Assembly (NCBI GenBank): GCA_963971575.1
Contig: OZ020617.1
Span: forward strand, 23,380,740 to 23,444,739
Reading direction: 5' to 3'
DNA length: 64,000 nt
From: Liopterus haemorrhoidalis
Taxonomy: Eukaryota; Arthropoda; Insecta; Coleoptera; Dytiscidae
Translations under genes and position numbers: made by a program
The notes under the pieces: model-generated
What the model was told of the DNA's origin: nothing
Databases searched by the model: none
The model's input: the letters and a program-made list of their open reading frames with translations, nothing else
Shown here: positions 11,108 to 22,866 of the stretch, piece after piece
Layout: every line of letters begins with the position of its first letter
Position numbering within the stretch: position 1 is the first letter of the stretch

Positions 11108-11573
11108 CAGCGTTTCTCAACCGGGGGGCCGTGAAAGCTTCGTCGGAGAGCCGCGAAGCCATACAAGATCGAAACATGAATATATAATAGAAATGCGCTC
11201 AATCTTGCAAGATATAAATTTTATCCATATTTATAAATATCTTACATTTATATTCATAAAAATATACCTTTCATAACATAAATAAAATAAATATTATATT
11301 TATTGTTATATCTAATATACCTATTTTGATAACTAATTTAAACTACAGGCTATTCCAAACGTTTAAGCGGAGCTAAATGGAATATTAATTTTCTTAAGTT
11401 ATCACTAGCTAACTTTATAATGAGTAAAGTAGGCTTTTGCTAAACAAAATTATCAAAAGCTTCATTCAATTGAGAAAAATTACTAGATTTGAAAATCTAG
11501 TTCCGCTTAAATCAAAGAAACAAACTTTCATAATTTCGGGGGATCTCATGCCAGAGAAGGTTGAGAAACACTG
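11108..11573. mobile_element. hAT MITE with an inner TA-type MITE
   Basis: Ends CAGCGTTTCTCAACC and GGTTGAGAAACACTG, flanked by an exact 8-bp repeat ATTTACTA (11100-11107 and 11574-11581). A copy of the CAGGCTATT family (11346 to about 11517) is inserted in its right half. Confidence 0.9.
11346..11517. mobile_element. CAGGCTATT-family MITE
   Basis: Left end CAGGCTATTCCAAACGTTTA preceded by TA; right part GAAAATCTAGTTCCGCTTAA. Same family as 4027-4199 and 38637-38804. Confidence 0.6.
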
Positions 11574-11581
11574 ATTTACTA

Positions 11582-12241
11582 GATACGTATAGATATAGTT
11601 ATAGATATGATAAGAATAAAGAACGAATGTGTGAAAATTTAAACATAATATTTTTAAAGTAATTTAATTTATATAAGCTGAGGTTATAAATTGACCCCAT
11701 AGAATTTTTTACGCTCATTTTAATTCCAAATTTACTTGCGATGGCAACTTGAAAGTATAGCAATGATCCCACGTGGGATCTTCTTTATAGTTCTAATATT
11801 TTAAGTAAACAAACCTGCACATTTGTAAAGCAGGTGCAAATCAGTGATAATTGTTTAGAAACGAGTATGGCACTCTTGTACATACAGTAGCATTGCTTAA
11901 TGCTCTCTTCCACACTTTAAATATGTCAAGTTTAATATTTTTAGAATTCAAATGTCATAATTGTTGCTTTATTTTACTAAGGTTTTGTAAATATGGAATG
12001 GTATTAAAACTTTCTAAGGAAATTTTAGAAAATACTTAAAATATTTAAAATTAACAAGAATCGCACAGATTTATCACGTGCTATGCAAATACAATTAGTT
12101 AGTTAAAAATTTTGGCGCTAGGCAACGATTCATAATGCGCCTAACATAGCTCATCTATATGAATAGCATATACATATATTTATTAAGAATACAGCATACA
12201 ATAAATATATAAATTTCAGTTCACATACAATAAAGTAAATC
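11582..12241. other. AT-rich DNA, no gene recognised
   Basis: A 62-codon open frame at 11851-12039 has no family resemblance. GTAAAGCAGGTGCAA at 11826-11840 recurs near 41691-41705, but no larger repeat could be delimited. Confidence 0.3.
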
Positions 12242-12244
12242 TTA

Positions 12245-12967
12245 AGCGGTGTCCACACTATGCCGCAGTTTGCCAGTTGGCAAGGCCATTTGGCAATGCC
12301 AGAAGTAATGTAGACGTGACCGTTGGCACATGCCATCGTGCCAACGGCATGCCAACCAGAATCGCTCGAGTGTCGGTCTCCTTCAAAGAAAGCCGATAAG
12401 AACGGAGAGTGGGGACGTGCCAACTGGCATCACGCGGCTTTAGGCTTAAATTCAGGTTGTGATTCAAACGCCGATGAGCAAGGTTTTTTATAGACGGAGT
12501 GGACAAACGAAAAAGTGCTTAATTTGATCGATTTATACCGGGATCGTCCTGTTTTGTGGGACTGTCGTTTAAAGGACTATAAAGACAGGAATAAGAGATG
12601 TGGTGCTCTATTGGAAATTGCGGTTAGTTTTTGAGTACAAAAAGAAGAAATTGATAGAAAAATCAAGAACTTGGTGTGTCATTTTTCACGCGAAATAAAA
12701 AAAAAAGAAAGAGAAGGTAATAAGTCCGATGTGTGATCTACTTTGAAGACTTGGACGTACCCAAAACCGTCGTTTGCGTATTTTTTCTTCACTGTCAAGT
12801 ATGATAACAGCAGCTGAAGCAATTAGTAAATCTTCCTCGGTGAACATTGTGCGACTAAACTAAATGCCAACACAGATGTGGACGTTTATACAGCCACTGG
12901 GTTTGCCAGTTGGCTTTGTCAGCTGGCCTTGCCAACTAGCAAACAGCGGCATAGTGGGGATGCGCCT
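12245..12967. mobile_element. PIF/Harbinger-like element with a MADF-domain relic
   Basis: Inverted ends contain CACACTATGCCGCAGTTTGC (left) and the complement of CCCACTATGCCGCTGTTTGC (right), with subterminal TTGGCAAGGCCA. TTA duplications flank it (12242-12244 and 12968-12970). PIF/Harbinger elements commonly encode a MYB/SANT or MADF-like protein beside the transposase, and such a domain is present at 12497-12718. No DDE transposase remains. Confidence 0.8.
12497..12718 (+). pseudogene. MADF/MYB-like DNA-binding domain with one in-frame stop
   Basis: The + frame from GAG at 12497 reads EWTNEKVLNLIDLYRDRPVL followed by WDCRLKDYKDRNKRC and a second half with EEIDRKIKNLVCHFSREIK. This matches the MADF layout: a W at the start of helix 1, the LW pair, the DYKD/RNKR region and IKNLVC before the last helix. 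A TGA after EIAVSF interrupts it. The domain sits inside the PIF/Harbinger element, where MADF-like proteins usually act with the transposase in binding the ends. Confidence 0.8.
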
Positions 12968-13042
12968 TTATACGGATAAACACAAATTAATTAGAATATA
13001 ATCCGCTCGAATTTTCGAACAGAAACAAGGCGATGGTAAGAT

Positions 13043-13400
13043 AGGCTGAACAGAATTTTTTTTACAGAAAAAGAGTATACTAAAAAAAAAGGTGATACTC
13101 CAAAAATACAAGTGATGAGCGAAAATTAGGTCTTCACTACCAAAAAAGAAGTAGTGATGAGCAAAAAAAAGGACCTCACTCCCAAAATATAAGTGATGAG
13201 CAAATAAAAAAAGTCCTCACCTCACTCTCAAAATAGAAGTAATGAGCAAAAAAAAAAGTCCTCTCATCCAAAATACATGTAATAAAAACAAGTAACCAGC
13301 AAAAAAGAGTATATTCAAGGTTTTTCTATAAAAAGTAAGAGTATAGACGATATTACTCAAAAAAGAGTATAATACTCTAAAAAAGAGTACGTCTGGTCAT
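13043..13400. mobile_element. MITE with AGAGTATAC-rich ends and hairpin cassettes
   Basis: The left end reads AGGCTGAACAGA and the right TACGTCTGGTCAT; the fragment at 63857-64000 shows the intact start GGCTGACCAGACGTACTC. Subterminal GAGTATA/TATACTC motifs repeat. Between 13115 and 13290 there are four to five cassettes of the form AAGTGATGAGC, A-run, GGTCCTCAC. An 8-bp target duplication was not established. Confidence 0.6.
13115..13290 (-). repeat. Hairpin cassette array (4-5 units, A orientation)
   Basis: Diverged units such as AAGTGATGAGCAAA..., with partners GGACCTCACTCC and GTCCTCACCTC. Some units have lost one arm. Confidence 0.7.
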
Positions 13401-13413
13401 ATATTAAAATATA

Positions 13414-14695
13414 CGAAGACAGGTCAATAAGTCCTTACAAAACATTAGAAAAACACATTATTTTGGGTTGATTCATTTTATTTCTCAACAAAGTCACCTT
13501 TTAGCTCGATACACTTCGCCCAGCGTTTCTTTAAATTTTTCAAGTCATCCGAAAAGTAAGATTTCGGAGGGCTCTAAAAATAGGCATCTGTTTCGGCGTT
13601 GACCTCCTTGTTCGAGGTGAAATTTTTTCCGGCGAACCATTTCTTTATGTTTGGAAACAGGAAAAAGTTGTTGGGGGCCAAATCTAGTGAATACGGTGGA
13701 TGCGGCAACAATTCTAAGCGCAATTCATGCATTTTCGCCATCGAAACTGTATAAGTGTGCACCCGTGCATTGTCTTGATGAATGAGCACTTTCTTCTTGG
13801 CCAAATGTGGTCGTTTTTCTTGATTTCTTCGCTCAACTGGTACAGTAAAAACGCATTATACTTTCCAATTATCGTTCGTCCTTTTTTCAAGTAGTTAATG
13901 TGGATGATTTTGCGTGCATCCCAAAAAACCATCACCTTGCCGGCCGGTTTCCACGTCTTCGCCTTCTTTGGGGCTGGATCGCCTCCAGAAACCTACTGTT
14001 TCGACTGTCCCTCTGTCTCTGATATGTAGAGCCCTGTTTGGTGGATCCCTGTTTCATCAACGGTTATGCACCAGCGCAGAAACTCGTTAGGATCGCAACG
14101 GAAAAGCGCCAAACCAGTCACTGAATCGACCACATGATTGTGTTTATTCCCCACTGTGAGCAAATGCGACACCCATCTTGCCGATATCTTTTCCATACTC
14201 AATTTTTCGTGCAAAATTGAAGCCATGAGCCACGTGATATGCCTGTGACCGCAATGCAAGATCGCGCACTGGACACGAGACCATATCGAGGATTTTGTCA
14301 AACATTTCTGGCGTAGTCGCCTTAAGTGGACGTCCCGAACGATCTTCATCACTTGTGAATATATGACCAAGTATAAACTCATTCATCCAATTGTAAACAG
14401 TTTTAAACACTTGCGTAGATGTGCCATGAACTTCAACCAATTCGACTTTGATATCTTTCGGTGTTTTGCCTTTCAAACGAAAGTGTTCAATCACTGCACG
14501 AAACTCGTTTTTTCCATTGTTCGAAAATAACTAAAGTTGTTAGCCTCAATCGATTGTAAAAATGAAACCACACAATGGATATGGCTGAAAATTTGACAGC
14601 AGTCATTCACAGATGGTACTTTTCGGAAACAAACTTGTTTCGTTACAACTAGCTCCATCTTTTAGATTTTGTGAGGACTTTTTGACCTAGCCTCG
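13414..14695 (-). mobile_element. mariner element, near full length
   Basis: About 1.28 kb, the usual mariner length. Inverted ends CGAAGACAGGTCAATAAGTC (left) and the complement CGAGGCTAGGTCAAAAAGTC (right). TA precedes the left end (13412-13413); the right flank reads GA, so one copy of the duplication has decayed. The transposase runs on the minus strand. Confidence 0.85.
13574..14494 (-). pseudogene. mariner transposase, frameshifted
   Basis: Overlapping minus-strand frames cover nearly the whole protein. 14494-14144 gives the N-terminal helix-turn-helix region (HFRLKGKTPKDIKVELVEVH; TVYNWMNEF). 14160-13993 continues with HLLTVGNKHNHVVDSV and the first catalytic Asp in CITVDETGIH. 13935-13714 covers the region after ARKIIHINYLKKGRTI. 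13804-13574 carries the second Asp in VLIHQDNARVHT and the third in PPYSLDLAPNNFFLFPNIKK, i.e. the D,D34D pattern. At least three frameshifts separate the parts, so it cannot make an active enzyme. Confidence 0.88.
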
Positions 14696-14699
14696 GAAC

Positions 14700-15550
14700 T
14701 TATTGAAATAACATACAAGACTTCACACAAAAAAAAACATATGAATCGTAAAATTTCAAGTTTACTAATTAAATAATTTCTGAAAAATGATCTGAAGTGA
14801 GAATTTTCACTCATTTCAGTGTTTTGTATGAATTTAATAAGTGTAAGAAGACAACAAAATGCTGGATGTCTAAGACAATATTTTTTCAACAATGACACCA
14901 AAATAAAAGTTTTTTGATGATCATTTTTATTCATTATTTAAGTACTAAGAGCTTACATTAAATTTTCATAAACTAAATTTAAATAATTTGGGGAAATTTC
15001 GTCACAATACATTTTTTTTAAAAATAAATTAAAAGCTATTTTATCTGCATTTGTTTTTTATCTAAGTCTTTATGAAATTTATTGATAAATGGATACATAT
15101 TTTTCGATTTCAGAAACGTATTTCTCACTATTAACAATGTGATATTTGATTTATAAGTGTTTCACTACTATAAATGGTTTATTCCTCTTTGACACCTTAA
15201 AAACAAAAAATAAAATAATTCAAACAATAGGTTTAATCTTAAGGTATAATATAAGATGAAGCTTACAAGCATGAAATTAATTCTCAGCTGTTAAAAAATA
15301 TATATATTTTTTTTAATTGAAAAAAAGACACTACCATAAATTCAAAAAACCCATAACATTATTAGCCAAAAGTCAGCCATGAATTTAAAAGAAAAAATGT
15401 TGTCAGAAATTTTGTCAGAAATTTTGTCAATTGTATTCTGCAATATTTTCCAAAAACGTAACCCGATGGAAAATTCATTTTATATATTCCCGATTCAAAT
15501 CAGTACAATACTCAGATTTTTTTTAAGCTTAATTTCAATCATTTTTAGCT
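14700..15550. other. AT-rich region, no feature recognised
   Basis: Short open frames only. A small direct repeat GTCAGAAATTTT occurs twice near 15402-15428. Confidence 0.3.
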
Positions 15551-15554
15551 TAAG

Positions 15555-15965
15555 GGGGCACAACCGTATAGTTAGTTATACAAAAAACTGTCATGTAATT
15601 GTAAATAATAAAATTGCATATAGGTGCCATCTTGTAAAGCTTCATTCTACAAATATGTTTTCGGTTATTTTGTTTTCGGTATTTGAACATTTCTATACAA
15701 AACTATATAAATATAAAAGTTATTTAATTATAATTTAAATATAAAAGAAACTCACAAATATATTTAAAAAATTACAGAATATTATTGTCTGATATCTATT
15801 ATTAATGTATTGAGAGATAAAATATGTTTCGATAATTAAAAATATTCTATTAGATAGATAAAAATTCGCTGCTAATTTTGATATATAGATTGTTACTAAT
15901 TTTATTTCAGATTGTTAGTTTTGTATAAGAAACTTTTAGTCTCTGGGGGTTATACGTAGCGTTAG
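15555..15965. mobile_element. MITE, copy 2 of the family at 9497-10256
   Basis: Left GGGGGCACAACCGTATAGTT, right GTTAGTTTTGTATAAGAAAC followed by CTGGGGGTTATACGTAGCG. Subterminal ATTCTATTAGATAGATAAAA is shared with copy 1. It is shorter than copy 1, so internally deleted. Possible imperfect 5-bp flanks (AGCTT/AGCCT). Confidence 0.6.
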
Positions 15966-16919
15966 CCTCTTTGAGTTAAAGGGTGTGGGTCAGAAATTTT
16001 TTAGTACATTTTTGAAAAAGTCTTCATATAAATAAATTTTCAAATACTACTCTTTTTATTATTAATCTAAATTTTAAGATTTTTCTTTTTTTTTTGTTAA
16101 TTTTTACTTTTGCAAAAATAAAAATTCAAATAAAAAGTCAAATTTGATATCCAATTATTTTTTTTTTTTTCATATTTATTTTTTCTATAAATATATATTA
16201 GTTTATATTTTTCGATGTCTTTTTGACCTCTCTATAGTTTTCCTATATATAGGTCAAAGAGTTGTACAAGCATACCAAATTTCAACTTATGTTCAATCGT
16301 TTGGCTACAATTTCTACCGTTTGTCGACAGGCAAACACGAATTATAATTTAATATTCGGCAATATCTAAGAGACTTTCTGCATAAAAAAATGAACATTCA
16401 AATCTTGATATAAATGCATCTATTCATTTGTTCGATTTTGTTTGAAAAGAGAGAATCAGAAACTAAATATATTTCTCTACCACTAATTTTACGTAATAGG
16501 TTAAGTACAATAGAGGTTATGATTTATGTTGTCACTTTACTATCGTTATGAATGTTAAGCTAGATTACATTTGTCTTATATGGCGCAACATAATTTTGTG
16601 TTAAATAAATGTTATAATAAATAGGTACATAATGCAATTAGTAACAAAACACCTTACACCTCAGTAACAACATGTTTGTTCAAAGGAGAACACATCTTGA
16701 AATATTCTTAGTTTTCACTTTTGCAGTATACAAATTTAACAATAAAATAATATGTATTAACTATAGTTCAAATAGAAATATTTCCATAGATAAATTATCT
16801 TTTTGTCATAATGATAATGAACCTTATCATAATTGTAGTTTGTTCAAAGATATTTTTCTATTTTGCTTTCATAAGAGAGTCATAATGAAACTGAAATGAG
16901 TGTTATAATGTGCTTCATT
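15966..16919. other. AT-rich region, no feature recognised
   Basis: Contains a 75-codon open frame (16672-16899) with no recognisable domain. No terminal repeats found. Confidence 0.3.
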
Positions 16920-16927
16920 ATGATGCT

Positions 16928-17290
16928 CAGAGCCGGCGCAAACGGGCATGTCAGGCATGCGGTGCATGCGGGCGCCATCTCGAAGGAGGCGCTGACGTGA
17001 GATTCGAAAGGGCGTTTAATAAAAGAAATGTGAAATGTAATTTGAGAAGTGAGGACCTTTTTTTTAGGTCTTTACTTGAAATTGAAAAGTGAGGACTTTT
17101 TTTTTAGGTCTTTACTTGAAATTGAGAAGTGAGGGCCTTTTTGTTTTTAGGTCTTCACTTGAAATTGAAAAGTGAGGACCTTTTTTTTTAGGTCTTCATT
17201 TCAAATTTTAAGGTGAGGACCTTTTCTGAACTAGAAGGGCGCTCAATTCAATCTTGCCTGCGGGCGCCGCATACCCTTGCGCCGGCTCTG
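16928..17290. mobile_element. hAT MITE with four hairpin cassettes
   Basis: Termini CAGAGCCGGCGCAA and TTGCGCCGGCTCTG are perfect inverted repeats, flanked by an exact 8-bp duplication ATGATGCT (16920-16927 and 17291-17298). GCATGCGGGCGCC-type blocks lie at both ends and a cassette array fills the middle. Confidence 0.95.
17038..17225 (+). repeat. Hairpin cassette array (4 units, fully paired variant)
   Basis: Here each unit reads AAGTGAGGACC, T-run, AGGTCTTTACTT or AGGTCTTCACTT. The arms pair at all 11 positions counting G-U. This differs from the GCTCTTCACTT variant in other MITEs, where one pair is lost. Confidence 0.85.
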
Positions 17291-17534
17291 ATGATGCTAT
17301 ACATTTTATTTAAAAAAAGAAGAGTTCATTATTTTTAACCAAATCACCGTGTAAATCTTCATATATTTAGATAGTGTTATTATTATGAGATATTACTTTT
17401 CAGTGTTAAAATGAACACTACTTTAATACTATTTATTTTCTAACACTATAATTTAACTAGTTTGTAAATAAACTTTACACTAAATTTAACCAAAAAAAAA
17501 AGTTTATATAATTAACACAAAAAGGGAGGGACTT

Positions 17535-18420
17535 CATGGTACACTAAAAGTTCATTTTTAGGGTTTTGTAGGTATGACCAAAAAACCCTTATACCGTCAT
17601 TTTGTCGTCTGTCTGTCTGTCTGTTCGGTAAAAAATGTAGCCAAACAGCTAAACATAGAGAGTTTAAATTTGGCATGCTTATACAACTTTTTGACCCGCA
17701 CATAGGAAAAATACTAAAACATCTAAAATACATATCTCCCTAAAAATATAAAGAAATATGTGCTCATCGAAAAAAAAAAAAATTCTTTAAAATTCTGTGT
17801 AGGGTATCAAATGAAAGCCCTTAGTACGTGAATTAACGATCAAAAATTTATATTTGCAAAATAAATTATTTTGACGCGATTATTGTCAAAATTGTGCAAA
17901 AAAAATGTTGTCCCACACCCTGTAGCCCAGATGGTTTGAACTAAAAATCTGAAAAAATTCTGAGTAATGTACATTGGTACGAACCGGAATAGTACAACAG
18001 GAATATTTGATCAGATTATGTTTTCGGAAAATAACGCATTTTTTGTGTTTTTTTGTTGACGATGTAAATATTTAATATGTTATGTAACACAGTAAACCAA
18101 TACGCTTTCATAGTGTAATGGTTAGCATTCTCGCTTTCTAAATTGAAAACCAGGGTTCGCTTCCAGTCTGAGACAATTTTATATTTTCTGTTTTTTTTGC
18201 ATTTTTATTTTGTTTAAATTATTTTTCAAAAGTCTAGTTATATTTTGGCAAATGTTGCATTTAATTTTTAAAAGCGTAAACTTAATAACCAGTGGCATTT
18301 GTTGAAATTATAATTTAATTCTATGTTTCAATATTTCAATGTATACGAAATCAGAGGGCGGAGCTTATGACGTAAAACAACCAATGGAAGCCATAGGCGC
18401 AATTTTCAAACCCTTTATTC
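17535..18420 (+). mobile_element. Dispersed repeat with an internal tRNA-like module (copy 1)
   Basis: About 0.88 kb that recurs at about 61800-62665 with similarity along its whole length, including GTAGGTATGACCAAAAAACC near the start, a CTGT-rich run, TTGTCCCACACCCTGTAGCC, the tRNA-like segment and CGGAGCTTATGACG near the end. A partial relative is at 63130-63480. No protein is visible; its superfamily is unresolved. Confidence 0.7.
18105..18172 (+). tRNA. tRNA-like pseudogene inside the repeat
   Basis: A box A-like TAGTGTAATGG (18111-18121) is followed 32 bp later by a box B-like GGTTCGCTTCC (18154-18164), the internal RNA polymerase III promoter layout of a tRNA. The acceptor arms do not pair well and the anticodon arm is irregular, so I call it a tRNA-derived module rather than a functional tRNA. 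GTGTAATGGTTAGCA resembles the D-arm of insect tRNA-Gln or -Glu. Confidence 0.5.
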
Positions 18421-18527
18421 TAAACCACTGTTTTGTATAAATTTTTGATATTAAGTAAATAATAAATGAGATGCTTCGTTTATATGTAGCTCTCCCCTTA
18501 GCTTCCCAAATATATATCTTATATTAT

Positions 18528-18855
18528 TTATTCTTTATTTTCCTGAGCCTTGCGGCGTGTAAGGCATTAGCCATTACAAAAAAAATAAAATATGGATACT
18601 TTTACAATATTTTATAATCTAATTTCTTTGTTCTTTCGCCAGTGCTCCCCTCTTTCTTCCTATTCTCATTCCGGCATCCCTCTTCGAACTACTTCCTTCT
18701 CGCCTCCAGTTCTCTCGCCCATCTTTCTTCCTTGTATTCCTCACTCATAATTTCTTTGTTCTTCTTCTAGTGACCCTCTCTTTCTTCCTATTCTTCTTCC
18801 CGCTTCCGTCTCCTATCTCCTTCCTTCTTGCCTCCAGTTCTCCCGCTCATCTTTA
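18528..18855 (-). pseudogene. LINE 3' end fragment
   Basis: Minus-strand 3' end: the rightmost part encodes a charged Arg/Glu/Lys-rich repeat (AGAACTGGAGGCGAGAAGG on the minus strand), the left part is the 3' UTR ending near AATAAAGAATAAA. The matching 3' end lies at 22867-23160; GCCTTGCGGCGTGTAAGGCA is shared. Same LINE family as 3021-3651. Confidence 0.65.
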
Positions 18856-19470
18856 AAAGTAAATAATAAGTGAGATATTTCAAGATTTTAGTTTTAGGTT
18901 GTCCCTCGTAACTCCCCAAATATTCGTCTAACTGAAAAGATGCATAAAAATAAAAGATTTATTTTCTTATTATAAACTATTTAGTCATATATGACGTTGC
19001 TGTTAAGTCAATAATAATGGAAATATATGTAGATTTTAGTTTTAGGGTGTCCCTCTGTACCTCCCCAAATATAAATCTAATTGAAAAAAATGCATTGAAC
19101 AAAAAATATTTGTTTTCTTACTATAAACAATTTTTGTTTTATATATTTATCTGTTAAGTCAATAATAAGGGAGATATTGTAAGTATTTTAATTAACAGTA
19201 ACCCCGAAACACCCCCTCAGGAATAAAAATTTTGAAATGCCTTATAGTCCATGTTTAAATCTTGGTTTTACTCTATCATCATACCAAATTACGTGAAAAT
19301 ACGTTCAGCATTTTTTGCGTGAATTTCGAATAGACAGACTGACAAACGGACAAAAATTGAGTTTTTTGCAGATATTGTCTTATCTGAATCACATCGAAAC
19401 CAAATATGACGCTGAAAATATAAAAAACAGGTATAGCCTTCAATTTTATTAATATAGATATCCGTAAAAT
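18856..19470 (+). repeat. Tandem-unit repeat ending in a LINE/SINE-like tail
   Basis: At least two direct units of about 145 bp (GTCAATAATAAGTGAGATAT, then AGTTTTAGGGTGTCCC, then AACTCCCCAAATATTCGTCT). They are followed by a tail with GACAGACTGACAAACGGACA and TTCAATTTTATTAATATAGA. The same units occur at 29090-29170, 29920-30045, 34290-34400 and 57975-58440; the tail recurs at about 61530-61558. Class unknown. Confidence 0.6.
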
Positions 19471-21058
19471 TAATCGCCTTTTAAAAGATTAGTCACAAAT
19501 GACATTCCTCCATTCGCAAATTGCCAGAGTGCGAGTGTTTTTTTTGAGAATGATGTTAAATAAGTTAAATCTCCGTTAAATGTTCTATGTTGATAGTAGG
19601 AAGTCATTGACATGGTATGTTTGATAAAAATATTCACGGACATCCGTCATAAAACTTAAAAAAATATTTAACATTTAATATATCACCTTCGAAATACTGC
19701 CCTTTTGTGGGCACGCGACATTATCAGCCTCTTTTCTACTTTTAGAAACACATTTTGTAAACACTTTTTGGTATCGATCTTAAACCAGCTTTCTAGATTT
19801 CTTTTATCTATTCGGTCTTGAAAACGGCGTCGTTTTGGGAAGAAACTGGTTGACGGGGAACGAGAGTGCGTTTATTCTTCGCCAAAACTTGCCGAAACAT
19901 AAAGGAAGTCAATTTGATTGGTATGCGAATTTGAATAACCGTTTCATCGGTTTTAGAAACGGAAGGCCTACCCGATCTTTTACCACCTTATATGGACAGA
20001 GTGAAAAATTTGTTTAAGTTGGAAGTTTAGGATGGAAGTTTAAATATTGTTGCTTTATTACTTATTATCTTTTGATAGTAAAATTCTTTTTTGCCTCAAT
20101 TTTTGAAAGAGTGGATTGTGTTACTGACAAAGTTGATCTTTTGTAAAAATTGGTCGATTGCCCTTGTCTAATTGGAACATAGGTTCATTAACTTTCTCGA
20201 AAGAATTATTTGCCCTTTACAAATTTTAGAACTTTACTTTCATTCTATACATATTTATATTTTAATACCTTTCAGCCTCATTACTTAAGTAACGAAGATT
20301 AAAAAAGTAAACAGTAAACTAGCATGAACTTAAATAAAGTCAGTTACACAGTCTGTGTTTTTGTTTTTTATAGTTTGAATGTACCTGTACGCGTTATAAG
20401 TGTATAACGTTGATAACAAAAGCCGGTACCTGTTATCACTGTATGCTTATGGTATTTGTCAATATGTACAGTTTTTATCACGCTAATATAAAACGTTGTT
20501 TGCTTGCTACGTTATACGTAACGGTATGGCGACAAAAAAATGCTTTACTGATTAGGACAGTGCTTAAAAAATGTGAGAATATTTATTTTAAGTGACAAAA
20601 GTTACTGAAGATAGCATACAACAATAGAAATTACGATTTATTTTTATTTCCTTGTTATTTTTTATTTTTATTTTATTTTTTTTATTTCTGCGTAGTGGAA
20701 AAGTATTGAGTTTTTATAACACTAGATCATTGTGAAAAACTCAAAGATATATTTTTATAATAGCGTTTATGTGTCAATTTATTATAAATATTCGTTGCCT
20801 TATAAGTTGCATTTCTGATATACAGGTAACAAGTAACTCTGGAAGTACGAATGTTATAATTGCGTAGTTTTAAAATTACGCCTATAGTTGGCAGCAGCTC
20901 TGCAATCGCTCACTTCATCTCACTACCAGCAATTTTTTGTTTACGTTAAAAGCGAGGTGTATTGGTCAACTCTCTAGGTCTAATGAACATAAAAGATCAT
21001 TTTGTACGACTTTTAAAAAACTGTACTGTATTTCACATGTTTTTCTGCATAAAATGCC
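19471..21058. other. No feature recognised
   Basis: AT-rich sequence with 60-codon open frames lacking family resemblance (19835-20017 and 20410-20595). Confidence 0.3.
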
Positions 21059-21061
21059 TTA

Positions 21062-21635
21062 AGCTGCGTTCAGAGCTCTTTAAATTAGTTGACTGTTCAC
21101 TGTGCGTTGAGGATAAGTTTAGTAGATATTTTTAACGTTCAAGGCAGCGTTTACAGCTACGGAAATTAGTGCGGTACGAATAGAACGACATCTGTGTCTT
21201 TAAACCAACTACGGTGGCTTCGTAAAATGTTTATTATTGATTATCGTTTTCCTAATTTTGCTGTCCTAGATTTTTACTAACTAAACCTAATCTAACTACC
21301 TGAATTGATCATATTTACTGTTTGTCTTTGTAATATTGGGCGAGAATTGTTGTAATCGGCGCGATGAAATTTTGTTAGGTTATATAAAGGCATACAATGT
21401 AAACGTTCTTTTCGATGTAGTCTGAGATAGCCAATGTGTTTATATGTCTGTCTCATTAAAACAACTCACTAACTACAAAGTTTGAAAAACTATATACAAT
21501 CGACAACGTATACCGCATTAAATTTCGAGGTTTGAACGGTTTCTCGCCTTATCATATGACCAACTTGTTAGTGATAATCAACAGTGCATAATACATAGTC
21601 TATAGTCTACTAATTTAAGAGCTCTGAACGCAGCT
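21062..21635. mobile_element. PIF/Harbinger-like MITE, copy 3 (inverted)
   Basis: Ends AGCTGCGTTCAGAGCTCTTT and TTAAGAGCTCTGAACGCAGC, flanked by TTA (21059-21061 and 21636-21638). It is 574 bp, close to copy 1 (570 bp), and its interior matches copy 1 in reverse. Confidence 0.85.
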
Positions 21636-22129
21636 TTATGGAGACTGTCAAAAAATGTAAAAAGTGTTAAAAAAAGTCTCATAAGCGTTTCAATATTTCA
21701 CACTTTCCATAAGCGTAATACATCGGCAAATGGGGCTACACCTTTATCTCCATGGAGGTGACAGAACCATATCTAATGACTGCAGACGTGTCCCTGCAGT
21801 CCGAAGAAAAATTAAAGAGTGTCTTGAAAACAATATAAATTAATTCGTGATCTTAACTCCAAAAATCTCCAATATTAGATTTGTCCTAGATTTTGTTCTA
21901 GAGTCTGAAGGTTTCAGCACCGTATTTTCGGACTTCAGGTTTCGTTATAATTTCTCCGGGTTACGTTTTATTCAGCAGCTAGCTTCATTTCCTTTTTTTT
22001 TGCATCAATTATTTTGAGTTCATATTTGTTTCTATTTTGCTTATCAGCTCGTTAAGAGTCTTTTATTTTTGCTTATAAACTAGTGTGAGTTTCTTTTTAC
22101 TTACTTATCAACTATTTCGAGTTTCCTTT

Positions 22130-22360
22130 TTTTTGCATCCTGCTAATGCAGCTAATCTCGATAAAATGACAAGTGATCATCCTATATACAAGAGTGCATG
22201 TTTGGAGAAGATTGGGAAATGTTTATTACTGTGGATTGATTATTTGACCCAAAAGCGAATTCCTGTCACCCAAAAGGTTCTTCTGGAAAAAAAGTAAAGC
22301 TCTATTTGACCAAATTAATGATGAATATCAAGTGCCAATAAAACATTTGACATTAGCAAA
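22130..22360 (+). pseudogene. Possible pogo/Tigger transposase fragment
   Basis: The + frame reads DHPIYKSACLEKIGKCLLLW and then IDYLTQKRIPVTQKVLLEKK. This resembles the CENP-B-type helix-turn-helix of pogo/Tigger transposases (a Leu-rich start, then W-I, then QKRIPV). A one-base shift in an A run then leads to SKALFDQINDEYQVPIKH. No DDE domain follows. Moderate certainty only. Confidence 0.45.
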
Positions 22361-22866
22361 TGATAATTTTTTAAGTCTAAATCTCGCACTATTCTCTTTA
22401 TATTTTGTAATTTTTGCATTCTTTTATGTACTGCATTTTTTTATTACACTGTTCATTTTAATCGAAATTTTAGGCATTACATATACTTTTTTTGTGATAA
22501 CATTTTTATCAGGTGTTAATTTGATTATTATTTAAAATTTGTCGTTTTAATAAATGAAACATGTTTTCTTTGCTAATGAATAATCTGTCAAAATTTATTT
22601 GGTCAGCTCTTTTTTATTCCATTTTGAATTTAAATTTGAAGTATGCATAGTTTGATAGAATTTGTCTTCCCTTAGTCTTTCTAAAGAGGACTTTTGTACT
22701 GAAGAGAAAATTGAGAGCGAAGTAAAATAAATTATCAACTTATAACAAATATTTTGTTGAATCAGATTTATCGTAGCACCCAGCTATTTGAAGGTACAAA
22801 CTTTGAAAAGTTTTCTCACTTACCTGCAAAATCAACTACTACATATCACGTTTCTAGAAGAAGGAA
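22361..22866. other. No feature recognised
   Basis: AT-rich; a hydrophobic 67-codon open frame at 22332-22535 is probably composition-driven. Confidence 0.3.

Noticed and set aside
18105..18172. Functional tRNA gene
   Set aside because: Box A- and B-like motifs exist, but the acceptor stem does not pair and the segment is part of a repeat whose second copy differs in the anticodon arm.
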